A stretch of DNA of 64,000 nucleotides, taken from NCBI RefSeq assembly GCF_021021475.1, contig NZ_JAINWL010000001.1, positions 1,364,001 through 1,428,000 of the forward strand, given 5' to 3'. The translations under genes and the position numbers were made by a program. Positions 57,560 to 64,000 of the stretch are shown one piece after another; the stretch's first letter is position 1, and each line of letters begins with the position of its first letter. Under the pieces are notes generated by a model. It did not search any database, was not told the origin of the DNA, and saw only the letters and a program-made list of their open reading frames with translations. This DNA is from Citromicrobium bathyomarinum (GTDB lineage: Bacteria > Pseudomonadota > Alphaproteobacteria > Sphingomonadales > Sphingomonadaceae).

Positions 57560-59152
57560 ATGAACCAATACGACTATATCGTCATCGGCGGGGGCAGTGC
57601 GGGCAGCGCGGTCACCGGGCGGCTGGCTGTGGACGGCCATCGCAGCGTGTGCCTGATCGAGGCGGGCGGGCGGAACAACGACTTCCGCGTGAAGACGCCC
57701 GGCATGATGCCTTTCCTGAGCGGCAGCCAGAACTACCGTTACGAAACCGTCCCGCAGAAGGGGCTCGGTGGGCGCACCGGGTTTCAGCCGCGCGGGCGTG
57801 GGCTGGGCGGCTCCAGCGCGATCAACGCGATGATCTATATCCGCGGCAATGCCTGGGATTACGACAACTGGGCGGCGATGGGCTGCGATGGCTGGGCCTA
57901 CGACGACGTGCTGCCGTGGTTCAAAAAGGCCGAGGCGAACGAGCGCGGAGAGGATGAATATCACGGCGCAGGCGGCCCGCTGTTCGTATCGAACCAGCGC
58001 TGGACCAACGAGACCAGCCGCGCCTTCGTGGCAAGCGCCGCCTCGCTCCAGTATCCCGAACGTGACGACTTCAATGGCGAGAAGCAGGCAGGCTTCGGCA
58101 TCTATCAGGTGACGCAGCGCAAGGGCGAGCGCTGGTCCGCCAGCCGCGCCTATGTCGAGCCGATCCGCAACCAGCCCAATCTCGATATCCGTACCAAGAC
58201 GCTGGTCGAGAAGCTGGTGATCGAGAATGGCCGCGTGACCGGCGTCATGGTCCGCAAGGGCAAGCACCGGGAATATCTCAACGCGCGGCGCGGGGTGATC
58301 CTGTCGGCGGGTGCGTTCAACTCGCCGCAGATCCTGATGCTGTCGGGGATCGGCCCGGGGCGGCACCTCAACGCGATGGGGATCGAGGTCGCGCTCGACC
58401 GCCCGGCGGTGGGCAGCAACCTGCAGGACCATATCGATTACGTTTCGAGCTGGGAGAGCGAGAGCCGCGTGCCGATCGGCAACAGCCGCGAAGGCACGCT
58501 GCGCATGCTGGGCGCGATTGTCGAGCACCGGCGCACCCGCACCGGGGTGATGACCACCCCCTATGCCGAGGCGGGCGGATTCTGGACCGTGATGCCCGAT
58601 GCGCCCGCGCCCGATGTGCAGTGGCACTTCGTCCCCGCCATGCTGGAGGATCACGGGCGCGAGAAGGTGAACGGCCACGGAGTCTCGTTGCACGCCTGCG
58701 TGCTGCGCCCGGAAAGCCGCGGCACCGTGCGTCTCACCAGCCCCGATGCGGCAGACGCGCCCGCGATCGACCCCAACTTCCTCGACGACGAGCGCGATAT
58801 GGCGGTGCTGCGCGAAGGCGTGCGCCTGTCGCACCGGATTGCCGAGACCGCGCCGCTGGCCGATTACGGGCTGACCGATCGTCACCCGGTCGACCTGACC
58901 GACGATGCGGCGCTCGACGCGATGATTCGCAGCCGCGCAGACACGGTCTACCACCCGGTCGGCACCTGCCGGATGGGCTCGGACGAGGAAGCGGTGGTCG
59001 ACCCGACGCTGAAGGCGCGCGGGATCGAAGGACTGTGGGTCGCCGATGCCTCGATCATGCCCAAGCTGGTCTCGGGCAACACCAACGCCCCCTCGATCAT
59101 GATCGGGGAGCGGTGTGCGGACTTCGTGATCCAGGCGGAGAAGGCGGGCTAG
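57560..59152 (+). CDS. GMC family FAD oxidoreductase (alcohol/choline dehydrogenase type)
   Basis: The 530-residue flavoprotein has the FAD motif YIVIGGGSAGSAVTGRLA at residues 6-23, the GMC signature GRGLGGSSAINAMIYIRGNA near residue 80, the second signature VILSAGAFNSPQILMLSGIG near residue 252, and the catalytic His and Asn in YHPVGTCRMG and GNTNAPSIMIGERC near the end. It oxidises an alcohol; the specific substrate is unknown. The start at ATG 57560 lacks a strong ribosome-binding site beyond GAGAGAGGACG. It follows the hydroxylase gene, suggesting sequential oxidation of one compound. Confidence 0.93.
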   Translation: MNQYDYIVIGGGSAGSAVTGRLAVDGHRSVCLIEAGGRNNDFRVKTPGMMPFLSGSQNYRYETVPQKGLGGRTGFQPRGRGLGGSSAINAMIYIRGNAWDYDNWAAMGCDGWAYDDVLPWFKKAEANERGEDEYHGAGGPLFVSNQRWTNETSRAFVASAASLQYPERDDFNGEKQAGFGIYQVTQRKGERWSASRAYVEPIRNQPNLDIRTKTLVEKLVIENGRVTGVMVRKGKHREYLNARRGVILSAGAFNSPQILMLSGIGPGRHLNAMGIEVALDRPAVGSNLQDHIDYVSSWESESRVPIGNSREGTLRMLGAIVEHRRTRTGVMTTPYAEAGGFWTVMPDAPAPDVQWHFVPAMLEDHGREKVNGHGVSLHACVLRPESRGTVRLTSPDAADAPAIDPNFLDDERDMAVLREGVRLSHRIAETAPLADYGLTDRHPVDLTDDAALDAMIRSRADTVYHPVGTCRMGSDEEAVVDPTLKARGIEGLWVADASIMPKLVSGNTNAPSIMIGERCADFVIQAEKAG

Positions 59153-59191
59153 CGCCGCCTTCCCACCGGGGGCGCCGGAACCGGCGCGACG

Positions 59192-60115
59192 TCAGAGCCC
59201 CTGTGCCTCGCCCGCCCCCTGCGGCGCGAGCCGGGGCAGGCCAAGCTCGGCAAAGAAGTCGCTGCCATTCTCCAACGTGGGCGGGGTCGGGTCGATCGGG
59301 CGGCAGGTGCCCGGCTCGATCGAGGTCTCCAGACACACGAAGCGGTTGTAGTCGAACCGTGCGCGCGCCCAGGCACGGGCGCCGTCGATCGTGTTGTACT
59401 CGCCGTAAACCGCGTAATCCGGGCTGTTCTTCTTCTCGCTCTCACGCTCGACATTGCGCAGCGTGCCGGAGCGGTAGCCTTGCCCCTCGGCTACGAAATA
59501 GCTGTTGAGGCGCAGCAGCGCGTCGAGCCGCGATTCGCCCGCACCCTCGCCAAAGGCGATGCCGCCGAACCGCTCATACGCGGCGATCAGCTCGCGCGTG
59601 CGCTCCTGCTCGAAGAAGTCGACCGCGTTGACGCCCACGGCTTCGAACGCGAGGTCAATCTGCTCGGGCGCATTGGCCACGCTGCGCACCGTGCCAACAA
59701 AGGCCTCGCGATCGCAGCGGCCATTCCACACCGATCCGTCGGCAGTGTCGAACAGGCGACAATTGGCACCGTTGCGGCGGCCGATCAGGCTTGAGGGGCG
59801 CATGCCCCCGGTGCCGCGATACTCGCCCTTCACGATGTCGCCGTCGAATTCGAGCTCGGCCTGGAAGCTGCCGCCGATCAGTTCGGGGCAGCCGCCTTCG
59901 CGCTTGGGGCACTTGGTGTCGGTGCGCCGGGGCGTGCCGGGCACGGTGGCGACCACTTCGCCGCTGTGATTGCCGAAATACTGGACCTTGCCATGGAAAT
60001 CGGCGGGCAATGGATCGGCTGCGGCCGCATTGGCCACCTGAGCCGCAGCGGGCGCGGCCCCGAGCGGGAGGAGAGATCCTGCGAAAAGCGAAATTGCGAG
60101 TATCAACGAACGCAT
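59192..60115 (-). CDS. Secreted hypothetical protein
   Basis: The 307-residue product has a signal peptide (MRSLILAISLFAGSLLPLGA, cleaved near APAAAQ). The mature protein has paired cysteines (TKCPKREGGC, ANCRLFDTADGSVWNGRC) that may form disulfides and no recognised enzymatic motif. The part around ELEFDGDIVKGEYRGTGGM reads as beta-rich, and the middle (EQERTRELIAAYERFGGIAF) as helical. It is probably periplasmic. The start has a GGGAG site. The neighbouring GMC gene converges; no function is proposed. Confidence 0.7.
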   Translation of the reverse strand: MRSLILAISLFAGSLLPLGAAPAAAQVANAAAADPLPADFHGKVQYFGNHSGEVVATVPGTPRRTDTKCPKREGGCPELIGGSFQAELEFDGDIVKGEYRGTGGMRPSSLIGRRNGANCRLFDTADGSVWNGRCDREAFVGTVRSVANAPEQIDLAFEAVGVNAVDFFEQERTRELIAAYERFGGIAFGEGAGESRLDALLRLNSYFVAEGQGYRSGTLRNVERESEKKNSPDYAVYGEYNTIDGARAWARARFDYNRFVCLETSIEPGTCRPIDPTPPTLENGSDFFAELGLPRLAPQGAGEAQGL

Positions 60116-60225
60116 GTGAGGCTCACTCCCGATCATTGCTGTCGGCGTTAACCATACCATGGCGCGCTTTGCGGCAGAAGCGCTGGTTCGTCCGGCAGCC
60201 GATTGGGCCCGCCGGGTGAAGCGGC

Positions 60226-60792
60226 TCAGTCGAGCGGCGTGCCTGCAATATAGTGATCGGTGGCGCGGGTGGGCAGGCCATCGATGCTCGACGTGCGATC
60301 CTTCATCTTGGCCGCCCATTGGTCCGGATCGGCCTGAGCGTGCGCCTTCTTGAGCGTCGGCCGCTCCGCCTCGTAGGCCATGAAGGGCACGCCCCAGCCG
60401 CACGAGGTCTGCACGCTTTCGACGTCGATTACGAAGATCTGACGCGTGCCGGGCAGCAGCGTGAAGTGCCCGGCCAGCCCGGCCCACTCGGCATCCTGCG
60501 GCAGCACCGGGCGACCCCGGCCATAGATCCGCAGGATCAGCGCAGGCTGCTCAAAATTGCAGAACATCAGCGTGATGCGGCCATCCGCGGCGAGATGCGC
60601 GTGCGTCTCGTTGCCCGATCCGCCAAGGTCGAGATAGGCGACCTTGTTCGGCGCGAGCACCCGGAATGCGTCGTAGCCCTTGGGGCTGAGGTTGATCCGT
60701 GCGTCTTCTGCCGCAGTTGCGACGAAGAACACCGGCTGCTTCGCGATCATCGCGATATGCTTGTCGGAGAGCGTGTCGAAGAAGTCGGCCAT
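60226..60792 (-). CDS. Pyridoxamine 5'-phosphate oxidase-like flavin protein
   Basis: The 188-residue protein belongs to the PNPOx-like split-barrel group: FFDTLSDKHIAMIAKQPVFFVAT at the N-terminus (split across residues 3-26), RINLSPKGYDAFRVLAPNKV, YLDLGGSGNETHAHLAADGR and RIYGRGRPVLPQDAEW. Conserved residues for FMN or F420/haem binding are plausible but cannot be assigned. The sequence CGWGVPFMAYEAERP near residue 138 is typical of the 'pyridoxamine 5'-phosphate oxidase family' proteins of unknown substrate. It is monocistronic, with palindromic repeats upstream. Confidence 0.85.
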   Translation of the reverse strand: MADFFDTLSDKHIAMIAKQPVFFVATAAEDARINLSPKGYDAFRVLAPNKVAYLDLGGSGNETHAHLAADGRITLMFCNFEQPALILRIYGRGRPVLPQDAEWAGLAGHFTLLPGTRQIFVIDVESVQTSCGWGVPFMAYEAERPTLKKAHAQADPDQWAAKMKDRTSSIDGLPTRATDHYIAGTPLD

Positions 60793-60823
60793 AGGGCAAG
60801 ATTTACCCCACCCCCAACGATCC

Positions 60824-60892
60824 GTCACCCCCGCGCAGGCGGGGGTCCCGCTCGTTTGAAGAAAGCGGGATTCCCGCCTGCGCGGGAATGAC
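60824..60892. repeat. GTCA...TGAC double-palindrome element, left of prfC
   Basis: The element begins GTCACCCCCGC and ends GCGGGAATGAC. It contains two hairpins, one GC-type (CCCCCGCGCAGGCGGGGG) and one TTCCCGC type (TTCCCGCCTGCGCGGGAA). Similar short elements are scattered in sphingomonad and xanthomonad genomes. Its end lies seven bases beyond the prfC stop. Confidence 0.75.
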
Positions 60893-60898
60893 GGGATG

Positions 60899-62461
60899 TT
60901 ATCGTTCCTTGGTGGCCGAGAACTTGAGGTCGGGGTTCTTTTCCTGCTGGTAGTTCACGTCCCAAGGGCTCTTGGCGAGGAACACCATGTCGCCATCGCG
61001 ATCCTTGGCGAGGTTCGCGCGGTTGAACTTCTCGAACTCGTCGAGCGCCTTGTCCTCGCCCTTCACCCAGCGCGCGGTCGCGAAGGGTGCGGGCTCCAGC
61101 GCGGCCTCGACCTTGTACTCGGCGGCGAGGCGCGAGATCAGCACTTCGAGCTGCAGCTGGCCGACCACACCGACGATGTGGTTCGCGCCCAGCTCCGGGT
61201 AGAACACCTGGATCACCCCCTCTTCGGAGAGGTCGTCGAGCGCCTTCCTCAGCTGCTTGGTCTTGGTCGGATCCTTCAGTTGGACGCGGCGCAGGATTTC
61301 GGGCGCGAAGTTGGGCAGGCCGGTGAAGCGTACCTCGTTCTTCTCGCTCAGCGTGTCGCCCACCCGCAGCGTGCCGTGGTTGGGTATGCCGATAATGTCG
61401 CCGGGGTAGGCATTGTCGGCGATCTCGCGGTCCTGCGCGAAGAACAGGATCGGCGAATGCACCGCGATCGGCTTGCCGAGGCCGCTGGGCGTCAGCTTCA
61501 TGCCGCGTTTGAAGGTGCCCGAAACCTGCCGCATGAAGGCGATCCGGTCGCGATGGTTGGGGTCCATATTGGCCTGCACCTTGAAGATGAAGCCGGTCAC
61601 CTCGTCGCGGGTCGGCGCAATCTCGCCCTCATCGGTCGGCTGCGGGCGCGGTGCGGGCGCGTATTTGGCAATCGCATCGATAATCGCGGTGACGCCGAAT
61701 TCCTTGAGCGCGGAGCCGAAGTAGACCGGCGTCAGGTCGCCATTGCGATAGGCCTCGAAATCGAACGGGGCATAGCCCTCGCGCGCCAGCAGGCCTTCCT
61801 CGGCCACCCGCGCGACACCATCGGCGGAGAGATATTCGGCGAGCTTTTCATCCTCAGGCCCGTCGACCTTCACGGTCTTGCCCTGGAATTCCTTGCTGTC
61901 GCCCTCGGGCAGATACAGCTCGTTCTCCTCGAAGTCGTAGACGCCTTCGAACAGCCCGCCCATGCCCACCGGCCAGCTCATCGGCGCGGTGTCGAGCGCG
62001 AGCTTCTCGGCGATCTCGTCGAGCAGTTCGAATGGCTCGCGCCCCTCGCGGTCGATCTTGTTGATGAAGGTGATGATCGGGACGCTGCGCAACCGGCAGA
62101 CCTCGAACAGCTTCAATGTCTGCGCCTCGATACCGGCTGCCGCGTCGAGCACCATGATCGCCGAATCGACCGCGGTCAGCGTGCGGTAGGTATCCTCGGA
62201 GAAATCCTCGTGCCCCGGCGTGTCGAGCAGGTTGAAGGTGATCCCGTTCCGCTCGAAAGTCATCACCGAGGACGTGACCGAGATGCCGCGCTGCTGCTCG
62301 ATACTCATCCAGTCCGAACGCGCCCGCCGCGCGGCCCCGCGCGCCTTGACCTCGCCCGCCAAGTGAATCGCGCCGCCACGCAGCAGCAGCTTCTCGGTCA
62401 GCGTGGTCTTACCCGCGTCGGGGTGCGAAATGATCGCGAAGGTACGGCGTTCGGAGGTCAT
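60899..62461 (-). CDS. prfC: Peptide chain release factor 3
   Basis: A GTPase that recycles RF1/RF2 from the ribosome after termination. The 520-residue protein has the G1 motif FAIISHPDAGKTTLTE at residues 8-23, the effector DWMSIEQQRGISVTSSVMTF, G3 LLDTPGHEDFSEDTY, and G4 TFINKIDREGREP (NKxD). The C-terminal RF3 domains (LKDPTKTKQLRKALDDLSEE, VEVIIS-like VLISRLAAEYKV) follow. The palindromic elements at both ends suggest it stands alone as a transcription unit. Internal methionines do not challenge the start at MTSERRTFAI. Confidence 0.95.
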   Translation of the reverse strand: MTSERRTFAIISHPDAGKTTLTEKLLLRGGAIHLAGEVKARGAARRARSDWMSIEQQRGISVTSSVMTFERNGITFNLLDTPGHEDFSEDTYRTLTAVDSAIMVLDAAAGIEAQTLKLFEVCRLRSVPIITFINKIDREGREPFELLDEIAEKLALDTAPMSWPVGMGGLFEGVYDFEENELYLPEGDSKEFQGKTVKVDGPEDEKLAEYLSADGVARVAEEGLLAREGYAPFDFEAYRNGDLTPVYFGSALKEFGVTAIIDAIAKYAPAPRPQPTDEGEIAPTRDEVTGFIFKVQANMDPNHRDRIAFMRQVSGTFKRGMKLTPSGLGKPIAVHSPILFFAQDREIADNAYPGDIIGIPNHGTLRVGDTLSEKNEVRFTGLPNFAPEILRRVQLKDPTKTKQLRKALDDLSEEGVIQVFYPELGANHIVGVVGQLQLEVLISRLAAEYKVEAALEPAPFATARWVKGEDKALDEFEKFNRANLAKDRDGDMVFLAKSPWDVNYQQEKNPDLKFSATKER

Positions 62462-62472
62462 GTGTCTTCCTC

Positions 62473-62554
62473 GTCATTCCCGCGAAGGCGGGAATCCAGA
62501 TACGTTGTCCAGGGGCGGGAAGGTCAGCTGGACCCCCGCCTGCGCGGGGGTGAC
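62473..62554. repeat. GTCA...TGAC double-palindrome element, right of prfC
   Basis: It starts GTCATTCCCGCGAAGGCGGGAA and ends CCCCCGCCTGCGCGGGGGTGAC, so it has the same two hairpin types as the element at 60824-60892 but in opposite order, as though inverted. It lies between the SDR stop and the prfC start. Confidence 0.75.
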
Positions 62555-62556
62555 GG

Positions 62557-63306
62557 TTAGTTTTCGTCCCGCGCCACGCGGAAGCCCGCGAAGTCTTGCG
62601 TCACCGGCATGATCTCCAGCCGGTTGACGTTGAGATGCACGGGCAGCTCGGCGACCCAGCGGATCGTCTCGGCAATATCCTCGCCCGTCATCGGGTGCGC
62701 GCCCGAATAGAACTCGTCGGACTTGTCCTGGCTGCCCGTGCGCACGGTGGTGAATTCGGTCTCGACCATCCCCGGCTCGATGCTCGTCACACGCACGCCG
62801 GTGCCGTGCAGATCGGCGCGGATCGCCAGCGTAAAGTGGTTCACGAAGGCCTTGGAGCCCGCGTAGACATTGCCGCCGGGATAGACGTAGCTCCCCGCGA
62901 CCGAGCCGATATTGACCAGCGCGCCCTTGCGCTCGATCAGGCCGGGCAGCATTTTGCGCGTCAGCCGGACCATCGCGGTCACATTGGTGTCGATCATGGT
63001 CTGCCAGTCGTCGAGATCGGCGTCCTGCGCGGGGTTGAGCCCCTTGGCGAGGCCGGCATTGTTGACCAGCAGGTCGATCCCGCGCCACTCCTCCGGCAGC
63101 CCGTCGATCGCCGCATCGCGCGCGGCGTCATCGGTGATGTCGAAGGCGAGGCCGAGGAAGCGATCCGCGCCCAGCTCCTGCGACAGCGCATCGAGCCGCT
63201 CCTGGCGCCGCCCGGTGCCGATCACGCGCCAGCCGTTCTCGACCAGCAGCCGCGTGGTGGCACGGCCGATCCCTGCGGTCGCTCCGGTAATCAGGGCTGT
63301 TTTCAT
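62557..63306 (-). CDS. Short-chain dehydrogenase/reductase, YdfG-like
   Basis: The 249-residue SDR has ITGATAGIGRATTRLLVENG with the TGxxxGIG cofactor motif at residues 6-25, NNAGLAKGLNPAQDADLDDW, the catalytic Ser in NIGSVAGSYVYPGG and YxxxK in YAGSKAFVNHFT near residue 150. The C-terminus (SIEPGMVETEFTTVR) and overall length resemble YdfG, the NADP-dependent 3-hydroxy acid dehydrogenase/malonic semialdehyde reductase. Its ATG overlaps the pheT stop (ATGA), so it is co-translated with pheT. It is followed by a palindromic element. Confidence 0.88.
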   Translation of the reverse strand: MKTALITGATAGIGRATTRLLVENGWRVIGTGRRQERLDALSQELGADRFLGLAFDITDDAARDAAIDGLPEEWRGIDLLVNNAGLAKGLNPAQDADLDDWQTMIDTNVTAMVRLTRKMLPGLIERKGALVNIGSVAGSYVYPGGNVYAGSKAFVNHFTLAIRADLHGTGVRVTSIEPGMVETEFTTVRTGSQDKSDEFYSGAHPMTGEDIAETIRWVAELPVHLNVNRLEIMPVTQDFAGFRVARDEN

Positions 63307-64000
63307 GCTCTCAACTCCGCTCCGGTTTTCGCCGCCGCTTTCACGACCGCGTCGGAAATCGCCTTCAGTTCCTCGTCGGTGAAGCTCTTCTCGCCCGGCT
63401 GGAGCGTGACTTCGAGCGCGAGCGAGGTCTTGCCTTGCGGAACGCCCTGCCCGTCGAACCGGTCGAAAATGCGCGCATCGACGATCCGCTGCTTGTCCGC
63501 GCCGCGCACCGCCTTGACCAGATCGCCGGCGGGCATGTTGCTGTGGACCAGGAACGCGAAGTCGCGCGTCACCGGCTGGAGCGCAGGCGGGCTGTAGGTC
63601 GAGCGGGCGAACTCGGCGTTCTTCTTCGCGGGGATCGCATCGAGGAAGATCTCCGCTGCCACGACAGGCCCGTCGATGTCGAACGCCTTGAGCGTCGCGG
63701 GATGCAGTGCGCCGAAGCGGGCGAGCACCTTCTTCGGGCCGAGCCTCAGCGTGGCCGACTGGCCTGGGTGGAACTGAGTGCCAGCTTCCCCCATCACCAT
63801 CAGGTTGTCGACCGGGGCGCCTGCGGCTTCGAGCAGCGCGAGCGCCTCCGCCTTGGCGTCGTAGGCGTGGAAGCCTTGCGCCTTGCCATTGGCCCAGCCG
63901 CGCGGCGTCTTCTCGCCCGCGAGGACGAGGCCGAGCGTCGCGCGCTCGTCGCTATGGCCGCTTCCCCCTCGGAAATAACGTCGCCCGATCTCGAACAGCC
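63303..64000 (-). CDS. pheT: Phenylalanyl-tRNA synthetase beta subunit, 3' part
   Basis: The last 231 codons are inside the window; the rest lies to the right. Landmarks are LFEIGRRYFRGGSG and GFHAYDAKAEALALLEAAG in the core tail, FHPGQSATLRLGPKKVLARF, and the C-terminal FDX-ACB anticodon-binding domain (FARSTYSPPALQPVTRDFAF, SLALEVTLQPGEKSFTDEEL). The frame is continuous from the edge to the TGA at 63303. Together with the alpha subunit it charges tRNA-Phe. Confidence 0.92.
   Translation of the reverse strand, partial: LFEIGRRYFRGGSGHSDERATLGLVLAGEKTPRGWANGKAQGFHAYDAKAEALALLEAAGAPVDNLMVMGEAGTQFHPGQSATLRLGPKKVLARFGALHPATLKAFDIDGPVVAAEIFLDAIPAKKNAEFARSTYSPPALQPVTRDFAFLVHSNMPAGDLVKAVRGADKQRIVDARIFDRFDGQGVPQGKTSLALEVTLQPGEKSFTDEELKAISDAVVKAAAKTGAELRA

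Noticed and set aside
57263-58954. Minus-strand 563-codon frame opposite the GMC oxidoreductase
   Set aside because: The plus-strand product has all GMC signatures, while the antisense one has none.
60896-62560. Plus-strand 554-codon frame opposite prfC
   Set aside because: Composition typical of reverse-complement translation; prfC motifs are complete on the other strand.

Overview
The window is GC-rich chromosomal DNA from an alphaproteobacterium, most likely Sphingomonadales and probably near Erythrobacter/Qipengyuania. Pointers are an acyl carrier protein next to a serine palmitoyltransferase (sphingolipid synthesis), a DivK response regulator, a DksA that lacks most zinc cysteines, a complete Rhodobacter-type gene transfer agent (GTA) cluster, and promoter motifs of the EcfG general-stress type (GGAAC-N16/17-CGTT). 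The genus is inferred. No rRNA, tRNA, CRISPR array, transposase or integrase was seen.

Layout. 1-2100: a less GC-rich, island-like end with a HipB/HipA toxin-antitoxin pair behind a long inverted-repeat operator. 2150-5350: a TetR regulator divergent from a darcynin-like gene, an outer-membrane barrel, a YciE-like (DUF892) protein and an SDR. 5353-15735: housekeeping genes (malic enzyme, mutS, 3-hydroxybutyryl-CoA dehydrogenase, cobalamin adenosyltransferase, gluQ, an HNH protein, a tandem universal stress protein). 15791-21878, minus strand: an aldo/keto reductase, the overlapping kynA-kynB-kynU genes (tryptophan to anthranilate), a DUF4112 protein, an orphan peptide-binding lipoprotein and a PilZ protein. 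22006-27677: dksA, an overlapping HAD/RidA/DUF3572 set, divK, then acp-spt. 27678-30301: a sulfide/persulfide module (metallo-hydrolase, BigR-like ArsR repressor, rhodanese, TauE exporter) around one palindromic operator. 30360-32136: osmC, aquaporin, YqaA-like membrane protein.

32343-46819 is the GTA cluster: terminase small and large subunits, portal, protease, capsid, connector, tail and baseplate genes, NlpC/P60 peptidase, host-contact protein and a DUF2793 protein, most overlapping by 1-4 bases. Integration, replication and lysis genes are absent, as expected of a GTA head-tail cluster. Peculiarities are an opposite-strand secreted-protein gene between terL and portal, a strong terminator straight after the capsid gene, a palindromic repeat read through in frame inside terL with a sister copy before the capsid gene, and a distal-tail protein carrying about 570 extra N-terminal residues.

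47042-64000: an OmpA-family porin with a 22-proline linker, Cu/Zn superoxide dismutase, MFS transporter, queC, Hsp33, argF-argD, a double cold-shock protein with an RGG-rich tail, a sterol-desaturase-like hydroxylase with a GMC oxidoreductase, a PNPOx-like protein, prfC flanked on both sides by GTCA...TGAC palindromic elements, an SDR and the 3' part of pheT, which runs off the window.

Candidate EcfG promoters precede a small hydrophilic protein (11308), osmC (30360) and ompA (47042), suggesting that several scattered genes share general-stress control.
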